From contig NZ_CP149574.1 in the NCBI RefSeq assembly GCF_037890675.1, positions 3,758,874-3,822,873 on the forward strand: DNA of 64,000 bases. The letters run 5' to 3'. Positions 57,249 through 64,000 of the stretch are shown here, one piece after another (position 1 is the first letter of the stretch; each line of letters begins with the position of its first letter). Made by a program: the position numbers and the translations under genes. Below the pieces are notes generated by a model. It searched no databases and was not told the origin of the DNA. It saw nothing but the letters and a program-made list of their open reading frames with translations. This DNA is from Methylovirgula sp. 4M-Z18. GTDB taxonomy: Bacteria; Pseudomonadota; Alphaproteobacteria; Rhizobiales; Beijerinckiaceae.

Positions 57249-57899
57249 ATGGGCGAAACGCGGCAGGCGCGGCCGAAAATCAGCGAAACAATCATTGCGC
57301 CGAGCGTTCAGCTTCGCGACACGCAGATCGGCCGTTGCTGCGAGATTCTCGACGACACGGCGATCGAATATTCGGAGCTCGGCGATTTTTCCTATCTCGG
57401 CCCACGCTGCATGATCGCCGATGCGCAGATCGGGCGGTTCTGCGCGATCGCCGCACAGGTCCGCATCGGCGCACCGAACCATCCCATCGATCGCCCGTCG
57501 CTGCACCGCTTCACCTATTGTCCCGAATATTATTCGGCGACGGCGCAGCGCGATCACAGCTTTTTTCACAACCGGCGCGAGGATCGCGTGATCATCGGCC
57601 ACGATGTCTGGATCGGTCACGGCGTGATCGTGCTGCCCGGCGTAACGGTGGGGCATGGCGCCATTCTGGCGGCAGGCGCGGTGGTCAGCCGCGACGTCGA
57701 GCCTTACACGATCGTCGGCGGCGTCCCGGCACGACAGATCCGCGAAAGATTCCCCCGTGATGTGGCGGCACAGCTCGCGCGTATCGCGTGGTGGGATTGG
57801 CCGTTCGAAACGATCCTCGCGCGATTACCGGATTTCCAATCGACGAATATCGAAGCCTTTTGTGCGCGATGGGCGCCCGAAACGGCCGCCGTCGACTGA
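57249..57899 (+). CDS. Hexapeptide-repeat acyltransferase of the phosphonate-metabolism type
   Basis: The 216-residue protein has left-handed beta-helix repeats ([34 protein letters not shown]), then [20 protein letters not shown] and the typical end [17 protein letters not shown] followed by [12 protein letters not shown]. The whole matches the transferase family often found in phn (phosphonate) clusters. No phn genes are nearby. The catalytic His is probably in [20 protein letters not shown] being a xenobiotic-acetyltransferase-like motif. An AAAGGA site lies eight bases before the ATG at 57249. The true substrate is unknown. Confidence 0.83.
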   Translation: MGETRQARPKISETIIAPSVQLRDTQIGRCCEILDDTAIEYSELGDFSYLGPRCMIADAQIGRFCAIAAQVRIGAPNHPIDRPSLHRFTYCPEYYSATAQRDHSFFHNRREDRVIIGHDVWIGHGVIVLPGVTVGHGAILAAGAVVSRDVEPYTIVGGVPARQIRERFPRDVAAQLARIAWWDWPFETILARLPDFQSTNIEAFCARWAPETAAVD

Positions 57900-57927
57900 G
57901 CTGTCGCGTCCACGCGGCACACGCCGT

Positions 57928-58764
57928 TCAGATCATCTCCAACCCCCGTTTGCGGCGTGGCGGCGGGAAGGCTGCGTCCAGCTTGGCTTTGTCAGCATCA
58001 GTGAGTCGGACAGCCAAGGCCCCCAGATTCTCCGCCACACGTGCGGGATGGCTGGTCTTTGGGATCGCGATGACACCGGGCCTTTCCAGCACCCACGCCA
58101 GCGCGATCTGCGCCGGCGTCGCGTCATGGTCGCGGGCGATGGCCTCAAGCACCTTGTCGCGCGTCAGCGCGCCTTGTTCGATCGGCGAATAGGCCATGAT
58201 GGGCATGGAGCGCTCCTGGCACATGCCGATGAGATCATATTCGATGCCGCGCCGCGCAAGATTGTAGAGCACTTGATTGGCCTGGCATCCGGCGCTGAGT
58301 GTTTCCATCTCCCGCAGATCGTCGACATCGAAATTGGAGACGCCCCAGCGCAGAATCTTGCCATCCCGCTGCAGATCCTCGAATGCGGCGATGGTCTCGG
58401 CCAAAGGCGTCCCGCCGCGCCAATGCAGCAGATAGAGATCGAGCCGGTCCGTCCCGAGCCGCTTCAAACTGCCCTCACAGGCGCGGATGGTCTGCCGATG
58501 GCCCGCATTCGACGGCAACACCTTGCTGACGAGATAGGCCTGATCGCGGCGCCCCGCGATCGCCTCTCCCACCACCCGCTCGGCGCCGCCGCTGCCGTAC
58601 ATTTCGGCGGTGTCGATGAGCGTGACGCCAAGATCGAGGCCAGCCCGCAAGGCCGCGACTTCCGCTGCCGCTGCCGAGGCCGCCTCGCCCATGTTCCAAG
58701 TGCCGAGGCCGAAGACCGGCATGGTCGAACCGTCAGGCAGCTTTGTCGTCGGAACTGTCGTCAT
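57928..58764 (-). CDS. Aldo/keto reductase
   Basis: A 278-residue, short AKR. Asp and Tyr are in LIDTAEMYGSGGAE, Lys in YLVSKVLPSN and His in LYLLHWRGG. The cofactor-site end reads AIPKTSHPARVAENLGA. It resembles YeaE/2,5-diketogluconate reductase-type enzymes acting on small aldehydes such as methylglyoxal. It lies 26 bp after the XRE regulator gene on the same strand, so both are one operon. The ATG at 58764 is chosen over a GTG/ATG-like start at 58785. Confidence 0.9.
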   Translation of the reverse strand: MTTVPTTKLPDGSTMPVFGLGTWNMGEAASAAAAEVAALRAGLDLGVTLIDTAEMYGSGGAERVVGEAIAGRRDQAYLVSKVLPSNAGHRQTIRACEGSLKRLGTDRLDLYLLHWRGGTPLAETIAAFEDLQRDGKILRWGVSNFDVDDLREMETLSAGCQANQVLYNLARRGIEYDLIGMCQERSMPIMAYSPIEQGALTRDKVLEAIARDHDATPAQIALAWVLERPGVIAIPKTSHPARVAENLGALAVRLTDADKAKLDAAFPPPRRKRGLEMI

Positions 58765-58790
58765 ACGTCGCTCCAAAAGTTTCACTCCAC

Positions 58791-59636
58791 TTACGCGGAC
58801 GCAGTTTCCCGCGTGGCCATGAGCGATCTGATTCGATCGGCGTCGTCCGGCGCCACTGGATTATGGACCACCATCGTCAGATCGGGCCGGCCATCGACGG
58901 CGAAGGCCGAATATTCGAAGGCGAGCGGGCCGAGAACCGGGTGCCGGATGTGCTTGACACCCTCGCCATGGCTGCGCACGTCATTGTCGCCCCACATCGC
59001 CTTGAACTCTGGGCTGAGCCGGCAAAGTTCGGCGACGAGCGGCTCCACCTCCGCCGCGGCTCCGGCGCGGGCCGCGTCGACCCGGAACGCACCGACCACG
59101 AAGCGCGCCACGCTCTCCCAATCGTATTGCGCGGCGCGGACACGCGGATCGAGGAAGATGAAGCGCAGGACATTGCGCTGCTCCGGCGGCAGCGCGCCGT
59201 AATCGGTCAGCATCACGGTCGCCGCCCGGTTCCAGGCGACGACATCCCATATGGCGGTCCGGATGAGGGCGGGGCTTGGGTCGAGCGCGTCGAGCACCCG
59301 TTGCAGCCGGGGTGTCACGCCTTCGTCTCTTCTGTAGCGTGCCTCCGGCGGATGCCCCAGGCCGAGCAGGTAAAGATGCTCGCGCTCGACATCCGTCAGC
59401 ATCAGCGCCCGGGCGATCCGGTCGAGCACATCGGCCGAAGGCGCCCCGCCGCGGCCTTGCTCGAGCCACGTGTACCACGTCGCGCTGATATTGGCCCGCT
59501 GCGCCACCTCTTCGCGGCGCAGGCCAGGGGTCCGGCGGCGCTCTTGCGAAAAGCCAAGCGCCGCCGGATCGAGCTTTGCCCGACGGTCCTTCAGATAGGT
59601 CCCGAGCAGGTTGTCGTGGCTGAAAGGCTCGTTCAT
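58791..59636 (-). CDS. XRE-family regulator with MmyB-like ligand-binding domain
   Basis: The 281-residue protein has an N-terminal HTH with RRRTPGLRREEVAQRANISATWYTWLEQGRG (residues 34-64; the RTPGLRREEVA core is diagnostic) and a C-terminal MmyB-like ligand-binding domain with WDVVAWNRAATVMLTDY near residue 128. Members usually control an adjacent oxidoreductase. Both the downstream aldo/keto reductase and the divergent SDR gene are candidates. Confidence 0.9.
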   Translation of the reverse strand: MNEPFSHDNLLGTYLKDRRAKLDPAALGFSQERRRTPGLRREEVAQRANISATWYTWLEQGRGGAPSADVLDRIARALMLTDVEREHLYLLGLGHPPEARYRRDEGVTPRLQRVLDALDPSPALIRTAIWDVVAWNRAATVMLTDYGALPPEQRNVLRFIFLDPRVRAAQYDWESVARFVVGAFRVDAARAGAAAEVEPLVAELCRLSPEFKAMWGDNDVRSHGEGVKHIRHPVLGPLAFEYSAFAVDGRPDLTMVVHNPVAPDDADRIRSLMATRETASA

Positions 59637-59669
59637 CGTATTAGCAATTATAATATGATAATGTCACTA

Positions 59670-59690
59670 CTTTACCAGGATATCGTAAAG
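59670..59690. promoter_or_regulatory. Inverted repeat in the XRE/SDR intergenic region
   Basis: Arms CTTTAC and GTAAAG with a nine-base spacer. An AT-rich stretch just before it (59647-59662) is also roughly symmetrical. Weak candidate for the XRE operator. Confidence 0.3.
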
Positions 59691-59730
59691 ATCGACATTT
59701 GTCTCCCAGGAAATGAAGGAGACTTTGCCC

Positions 59731-60627
59731 ATGCGTGTATTTGTTACCGGCGCGACGGGAAATATCGGCTCGAACGTCGTGAAGGAATTGATTGCGGCCG
59801 GCCATCAGGTTCTCGGCCTCTGCCGTTCGACCGACAAGGCCGCGGCACTGGCAGCTACCGGCGCCGAAGTCTATCATGGATCAATCGAAGACCTGGACAG
59901 CCTCAAGGTGGGAGCGGCCCAAGCGGACGGCGTCATTCACCTCGCCTTCAACCACGATTTCTCGCGATTCGTCGCGAATTGCGAGGATGATCGCCGCGTG
60001 ATCAAGGCGCTCGGCGCGGCTCTTGCCGGCTCCGATCGGCCCTTGATCGTGACCTCCGGGACCCCGATCGCCAACACTGTCCCGGGTCAACCGGCCAAGG
60101 AAGACAATGCGACCGTCGGCAGCGACACGCATCCCCGCGCAATCTCGGAGGAGGCCGCCGCTGCAGTCGCCGCGAACGGCGTGAATGTGTCGATGGTGCG
60201 CCTCCCGCAAGTTCACGACCCGGTCACGCAGGGGCTCATCACGCCGGCGATCAAGATGTATCGCGAAAAGGGCGTGTGCGCGTACATCGGCGACGGACTC
60301 AATCGCTGGCCTGCGGCGCATGTTCTCGACGTCGCCCGCCTCTACAGGCTGGCGATCGAAAAGGCTGAGCCAAACGCAAAGTATCATGCGGTCGCGGAAG
60401 AAGGCGTGCCGATGCGCGAGATTGCCGAAGCCATTGGTCAGCGCTTGAAGCTGCCGGTCAGGTCCATCGCGCCAGACGAGGCGCAAACCATTTTCGGCTG
60501 GCTCGCCATGTTTGCGGGGCACGACATGCCCGCCTCGAGCGCACAGACGCGGCAAAAGCTGGGATGGGAGCCGGCCGGGCCGGGGTTGATCACCGACCTT
60601 GAACAATTGCGCGTCGCCGACGCCTAA
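59731..60627 (+). CDS. Atypical extended SDR / NAD-dependent epimerase-like protein
   Basis: The 298-residue protein starts with a Rossmann fold (MRVFVTGATGNIGSNVVKEL), of the SDR_a5 / NAD(P)H-binding group. The usual YxxxK is not evident near the middle, where SDTHPRAISEEAAAAVAANG is found, so it is an atypical SDR. AAGGAG nine bases upstream fixes the ATG at 59731; the ATG at 59713 lies just before that site. It is divergent from the XRE regulator. Confidence 0.85.
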   Translation: MRVFVTGATGNIGSNVVKELIAAGHQVLGLCRSTDKAAALAATGAEVYHGSIEDLDSLKVGAAQADGVIHLAFNHDFSRFVANCEDDRRVIKALGAALAGSDRPLIVTSGTPIANTVPGQPAKEDNATVGSDTHPRAISEEAAAAVAANGVNVSMVRLPQVHDPVTQGLITPAIKMYREKGVCAYIGDGLNRWPAAHVLDVARLYRLAIEKAEPNAKYHAVAEEGVPMREIAEAIGQRLKLPVRSIAPDEAQTIFGWLAMFAGHDMPASSAQTRQKLGWEPAGPGLITDLEQLRVADA

Positions 60628-60676
60628 GATGCTCCGATAATGACTCGGATCGCCCGATAGAATCGCAAATACGCGG

Positions 60677-61570
60677 CTATCGGGCACGCGCGCCAAACCG
60701 TTCGACCAGAAAGTCGATGAACAGGCGCACTTTGACCGACAGATGCCTCGTGGACGGATAAATGGCGTAGAGGGTCAGCGGCGGTGCATGATAATCGTTT
60801 AGAACGGTCTGCAGCGCGCCGCTTTTCAGGGCGGCTTCGCCAATGAATGTCGGAATGAGCGCGATGCCGCGTCCGCCGATCGCCGCATCGCGCAGCACTT
60901 CCGCATTGTTCACGCACAACGACCAGACGGGATGGATCCAATGATCCCCGTCTGCGCCGGTGAGTTTCCATTGGTTGCCGGTCAGCAGAAGGCCATAGGT
61001 GAGAGCGGCATGCTCGCGCAGATCGCGCGGATGGGCGGGCGTTCCATGCCGCGCGAGATAATCAGGCGAGGCGCAGATGACACGATCGATGGGCAGAATC
61101 TTGCGCGCGATCAGGCTGGAGGATTCCAGTTCCGCAATCCGTAATGTGACGTCGAAGCCGTCCTGAACGGGGTCGACCAATTCGTCGGCCAGCACAAGAT
61201 GGAGCTGAATCTGCGGATAAAGTTCCATGAATTTCGCAATCACCGGGCCGAGCTTGAGAGTCCCGAAGGACATCGGCGCATTCACGCGCAGAAGTCCGCG
61301 CGGAACGGCTTGCGCCTGAGACACCGCCGCATCCGCGGCATCGAGCTCCGACAAAATCGCGAGCGCCCGTTCAAAATACGTCTGGCCGTTTTCGTTCGGG
61401 CTCGCATGGCGCGTGGTGCGGTTGAGCAGCCGGACACCGAGGCTCTCCTCAAGCTCCGCCACATATTTGCTGACGGCGGAGCGCGACAATCGAAGCTGGC
61501 GCGCCGCTTCCGAAAAACTGCCCGTTTCGACGACTTTTACGAAGGCCCGCAGGCTATTGACCTTGTCCAT
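60677..61570 (-). CDS. LysR-family regulator next to mhqO/mhqD-like genes
   Basis: The 297-residue regulator starts MDKVNSLRAFVKVVETGSF with HTH SFSEAARQLRLSRSAVSKYV (residues 18-37). The effector domain has VNAPMSFGTLKLGPVIAKFM. It is divergent from the ring-cleaving dioxygenase gene by 138 bp, so it probably controls that pair. It is convergent with the SDR gene. Confidence 0.9.
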   Translation of the reverse strand: MDKVNSLRAFVKVVETGSFSEAARQLRLSRSAVSKYVAELEESLGVRLLNRTTRHASPNENGQTYFERALAILSELDAADAAVSQAQAVPRGLLRVNAPMSFGTLKLGPVIAKFMELYPQIQLHLVLADELVDPVQDGFDVTLRIAELESSSLIARKILPIDRVICASPDYLARHGTPAHPRDLREHAALTYGLLLTGNQWKLTGADGDHWIHPVWSLCVNNAEVLRDAAIGGRGIALIPTFIGEAALKSGALQTVLNDYHAPPLTLYAIYPSTRHLSVKVRLFIDFLVERFGARAR

Positions 61571-61641
61571 GCCGATTCAGCTCCGACTCGCTATTGTCGC
61601 CAATTCGTAGACAGAGAAGGCACATAACCATGGATTGTTAT

Positions 61642-61665
61642 TGAATCATAGTCGTCCAATATTCA
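61642..61665. promoter_or_regulatory. Inverted repeat upstream of mhqO-like gene
   Basis: Arms TGAAT and ATTCA with a 14-base spacer between the LysR and dioxygenase genes. Fits the loose LysR form (T-N11-A), but is short. Confidence 0.35.
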
Positions 61666-61708
61666 GCGCAGACGGCCCGGCAAGGCCGAAACATCAAGGA
61701 GGCACACT

Positions 61709-62647
61709 ATGTCCAGCATCCACCACGTGACGGCAATCGCCGGCAACTCGCTGAAAAACTTCAACTTCTACACGCGCGATCTCGGCCTGCGCTTCGTCAA
61801 GCGGACGGTCAATTTCGATGATCCCGCGACCTACCATTTCTATTACGGCGACGAGACCGGCCAACCCGGCACGATCCTGACCTTCTTCCCCTGGGAAGGC
61901 GCTCCGGCCGGACGCCGCGGCGTCGGCGAAACCCACCAGACCGCGTTCCGCGTGCCGTTGAGCTCGCTTGGCTATTGGACCCAGCGGTTGGTCGAAAAAG
62001 GCATTGCCCATGACGCGATCGAGAAGCGCTTCGGCGAACAGGTCTTGTCGTTCACCGATCCGGATGGAATGGCGCTTGCGCTTGTGGGCGTTGCTGGTGC
62101 CGAGAACGAGCCGGGCTGGAGCAACGGCGACGTACCGGCCGAGCACGCGATCCGTGGCTTCCACGGCGTGACGTTGCTGCTCGAAGATGCCGCGAAGACC
62201 GGCGCGATCCTGACCGACGTGTTTGGCCTGCAGGAGATTGCGCGCGAAGGCTCGGTCATTCGCTTCAAGACTCCGGGCGACGCGCTTGGCGGCATCGTCG
62301 ACATCTACGAGGCCAAGGGCTTCCTGCGCGGGCGCCAGGGCCGCGGGTCGGTGCACCACATCGCCTTCCGCGCGGCGGATGACGCCGAACAGGCCGAAAT
62401 GGCGCGCAAGCTCATCAATACCCATCGGATGCATCCGACGGAACAAAAGGACCGCAACTATTTCCGCTCGATCTACTTCCGTGAACCTGGCGGCGTCCTG
62501 TTCGAGATCGCGACCGACGATCCGGGCTTTGCCGTCGACGAACCGGTGGCAACCTTGGGACAGGCGCTGAAGTTGCCGGCGTTCCTCGAGCCGCATCGCA
62601 AGGAAATCGAGAAGGTTCTGCCTTCCTTAGGAGAAACGGTGTCATGA
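61709..62647 (+). CDS. mhqO: MhqO-like ring-cleaving dioxygenase (VOC family)
   Basis: The 312-residue protein has two VOC halves. The first begins SSIHHVTAIAGN (metal His5/His6). The second has GRGSVHHIAFRAADDAEQAE near residue 213 and GGVLFEIATDDPGF near 262, giving the His and Glu ligands. MhqO/MhqA-type enzymes cleave hydroquinones or handle quinone-like electrophiles. An AAGGAGG site precedes the ATG. The stop overlaps the hydrolase gene by four bases (ATGA). Confidence 0.88.
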   Translation: MSSIHHVTAIAGNSLKNFNFYTRDLGLRFVKRTVNFDDPATYHFYYGDETGQPGTILTFFPWEGAPAGRRGVGETHQTAFRVPLSSLGYWTQRLVEKGIAHDAIEKRFGEQVLSFTDPDGMALALVGVAGAENEPGWSNGDVPAEHAIRGFHGVTLLLEDAAKTGAILTDVFGLQEIAREGSVIRFKTPGDALGGIVDIYEAKGFLRGRQGRGSVHHIAFRAADDAEQAEMARKLINTHRMHPTEQKDRNYFRSIYFREPGGVLFEIATDDPGFAVDEPVATLGQALKLPAFLEPHRKEIEKVLPSLGETVS

Positions 62648-63276
62648 ACCAGGAAACCAATTTCGTCTACCGGTTCGAGGCTGGAAAAGAGAGCGGCGCG
62701 CCGCCTCTTCTCCTGCTGCACGGCACCGGCGGGGACGAGAACGACCTGCTGGGTCTCGGCGCCAATGTGTCGCCGGGATCCGCGCTGCTTTCGCCGCGTG
62801 GACGGGTGCTGGAACACGGCATGCCGCGCTTCTTCCGTCGTCTCGCCGAAGGCGTGTTCGACGAAGAGGATGTGCGGCGGCGGGCCAACGAACTGGCGGA
62901 TTTCGTCGACGAGGCGCGGCAGCGTCACGGCCTCAACCGGCCTGTCGCGCTGGGCTATTCCAACGGGGCAAATATCGCGGCAGCCGTGATGCTGCTGCGC
63001 CCCGACACGCTTGCGGGCGCGATTCTGTTCCGCGCCATGGCACCGCTGTCCGATCCGCCGCACGCGAACCTTGCGGGGCGCCCGGTGCTCATCACCTCGG
63101 GCCGGGTCGATCCGATTGCGCCGCCGTCCAACGCGGCGGGACTGGCCGAAACGCTGCGCGAGGCCGGTGCCACGGTTACGCACGAGGTCTTGCCGGCGAG
63201 CCATCAGCTCACGCACACCGATCTCGACATCGCGCGCGACTGGATCCAAAAATTGTCCACGAGCGCATTCGCCTGA
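62644..63276 (+). CDS. mhqD: MhqD-like carboxylesterase (alpha/beta hydrolase)
   Basis: The 210-residue hydrolase has an oxyanion HGTGGDEND near residue 26, nucleophile Ser106 in LGYSNGANI, Asp156 in GRVDPIAP and His187 in PASHQLT, a complete triad. This phospholipase/carboxylesterase-type protein is known as MhqD next to MhqO in Firmicutes, where the pair responds to methylhydroquinone and catechol. Coupled to the dioxygenase gene by a four-base overlap. A perfect hairpin follows the stop. Confidence 0.88.
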   Translation: MNQETNFVYRFEAGKESGAPPLLLLHGTGGDENDLLGLGANVSPGSALLSPRGRVLEHGMPRFFRRLAEGVFDEEDVRRRANELADFVDEARQRHGLNRPVALGYSNGANIAAAVMLLRPDTLAGAILFRAMAPLSDPPHANLAGRPVLITSGRVDPIAPPSNAAGLAETLREAGATVTHEVLPASHQLTHTDLDIARDWIQKLSTSAFA

Positions 63277-63291
63277 TCGAACCTTCGGACC

Positions 63292-63320
63292 GAGCGGTGC
63301 AGCTTATAACTGCACCGCTC
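63292..63320. terminator. Hairpin between mhqD-like and RND genes
   Basis: Perfect 11-bp arms GAGCGGTGCAG / CTGCACCGCTC with a seven-base loop, in the 73-bp space between two convergent genes. No T tail on either side. Confidence 0.6.
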
Positions 63321-63349
63321 CATCGCTCTCAAGTGACAGCCACGATTGT

Positions 63350-64000
63350 TTAGGAAGAATGTTGATCGGGCGTCGAGGGGGTGGCCGTGGGGCCACCAAC
63401 CCCTTTCTTGACGCGTTCGCGCATTTGCTGAAAGACAACGTAAAGCATCGGAATAACGAAGATTCCGATGATCGACGCCGCCAGCATCCCACCAAACACA
63501 GGTGTACCGACGTCGCGGCGGCTCGCCGATCCCGCGCCGGCGGCGATGACGAGCGGCAGCAATCCGAGAATGAAGGCGAAGCTCGTCATCATCACCGGGC
63601 GGAAGCGGAGGCGTGCGCCGGCGATCGCCGCGTCATGAATGGACTTGCCATGGAGTCTTTGCTCGACCGCGAATTCCACGATGAGGATGCCGTTCTTGGC
63701 CGCAAGCGCGATCAGAACGACAAGTCCGATCTGTGAGTAGACGTCGAAACTGCGCCCCGTCAGCACAACGGCCACGATGCCGCCCAAAATGCCGACGCTC
63801 ACCGACAACAACACGGGAATGGGAATATTCCAGCTTTCATAAAGCGCGACGAGAAAGAGATAGGCGAACAGGAGCGCAAGCCCAAGAACGACCGTTGTAC
63901 CGCCGCTTGCCGCTTTTTCCTGCAATGCCGTTCCCGTCCATTCAAAACTATAGCCGGATGGAAGCGTCGTGCTTGAGATACGTTCCATCGCACCGAGGGC
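63350..64000 (-). CDS. AcrB/MexB-type RND efflux permease, C-terminal end
   Basis: The last 216 residues of an HAE1-type multidrug RND pump; the remainder is outside the window. Visible helices include [20 protein letters not shown], then [22 protein letters not shown] (the AcrB TM10 Lys/Asn region) and [19 protein letters not shown]. The end [25 protein letters not shown] is typical. It differs from the MdtB/MdtC pair at 16.6-23.0 kb ([12 protein letters not shown] against [12 protein letters not shown]), so it is a separate pump of another subfamily. Confidence 0.9.
   Translation of the reverse strand, partial: ALGAMERISSTTLPSGYSFEWTGTALQEKAASGGTTVVLGLALLFAYLFLVALYESWNIPIPVLLSVSVGILGGIVAVVLTGRSFDVYSQIGLVVLIALAAKNGILIVEFAVEQRLHGKSIHDAAIAGARLRFRPVMMTSFAFILGLLPLVIAAGAGSASRRDVGTPVFGGMLAASIIGIFVIPMLYVVFQQMRERVKKGVGGPTATPSTPDQHSS

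Overview
The window is about 64 kb of high-GC chromosomal DNA from an alphaproteobacterium, most likely of the order Hyphomicrobiales (Rhizobiales). The class is supported by a RegA/ActR-type response regulator with the family's C-terminal helix-turn-helix, a long acidic RpoD, the tolQRAB-pal arrangement, the DUF2126 / ATP-grasp / transglutaminase cassette, and palindromic intergenic repeats of a kind common in that order. A family such as Beijerinckiaceae is possible, but I cannot establish it from this sequence. No tRNA, rRNA or CRISPR array was found. One IS110-family element is the only clear mobile DNA.

Layout. 0-2.1 kb: methylcrotonyl-CoA carboxylase subunits (leucine catabolism), the biotin subunit cut by the window edge. 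2.2-6.1 kb: a DUF2277 gene, the primary sigma factor rpoD after an 816-bp non-coding stretch, and a redox response regulator of the RegA/ActR family. 6.1-12.5 kb: a quinol oxidase operon cyoABCD followed by SURF1, with a divergent MFS transporter. 12.6-14.5 kb: bdhA with a patatin-like hydrolase. 15.0-24.4 kb: a tripartite MdtABC-type RND efflux operon with its own outer-membrane factor. 24.5-25.8 kb: an IS110 element lying between two halves of a REP-like palindrome. 25.9 kb: a LysE-type exporter.

26.6-32.0 kb: the Tol-Pal envelope operon on the minus strand (tolQ, tolR, tolA, two small extra genes, tolB, pal). The two extra genes are stand-alone secreted copies of the TolA C-terminal domain, so three versions of this domain lie in tandem. 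32.3-37.4 kb: an aldo/keto reductase with a divergent LysR regulator, an MsbA-like ABC exporter and an O-antigen-ligase-like membrane protein. 37.6-44.3 kb: a three-gene cassette of transglutaminase-DUF2126, circularly permuted ATP-grasp/alpha-E and a second transglutaminase. It is a predicted but biochemically undefined peptide-bond or amide-forming system, followed by an amino-acid permease.

46-64 kb: an accessory stress-response stretch made of small divergent units. Each pairs a regulator (LysR, TetR or XRE) with a redox enzyme or exporter: quinone oxidoreductase, DUF2306 membrane protein, two MFS exporters, two aldo/keto reductases, a beta-hydroxyacid dehydrogenase, an SDR, and an MhqO/MhqD pair. 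The end of an AcrB-type RND pump closes the window. Several of these units show near-perfect palindromes between the divergent genes, which are good candidates for the regulators' own operators. The common theme is removal of electrophiles such as quinones and aldehydes and of toxic small molecules. That theme is inferred from families, not shown directly.
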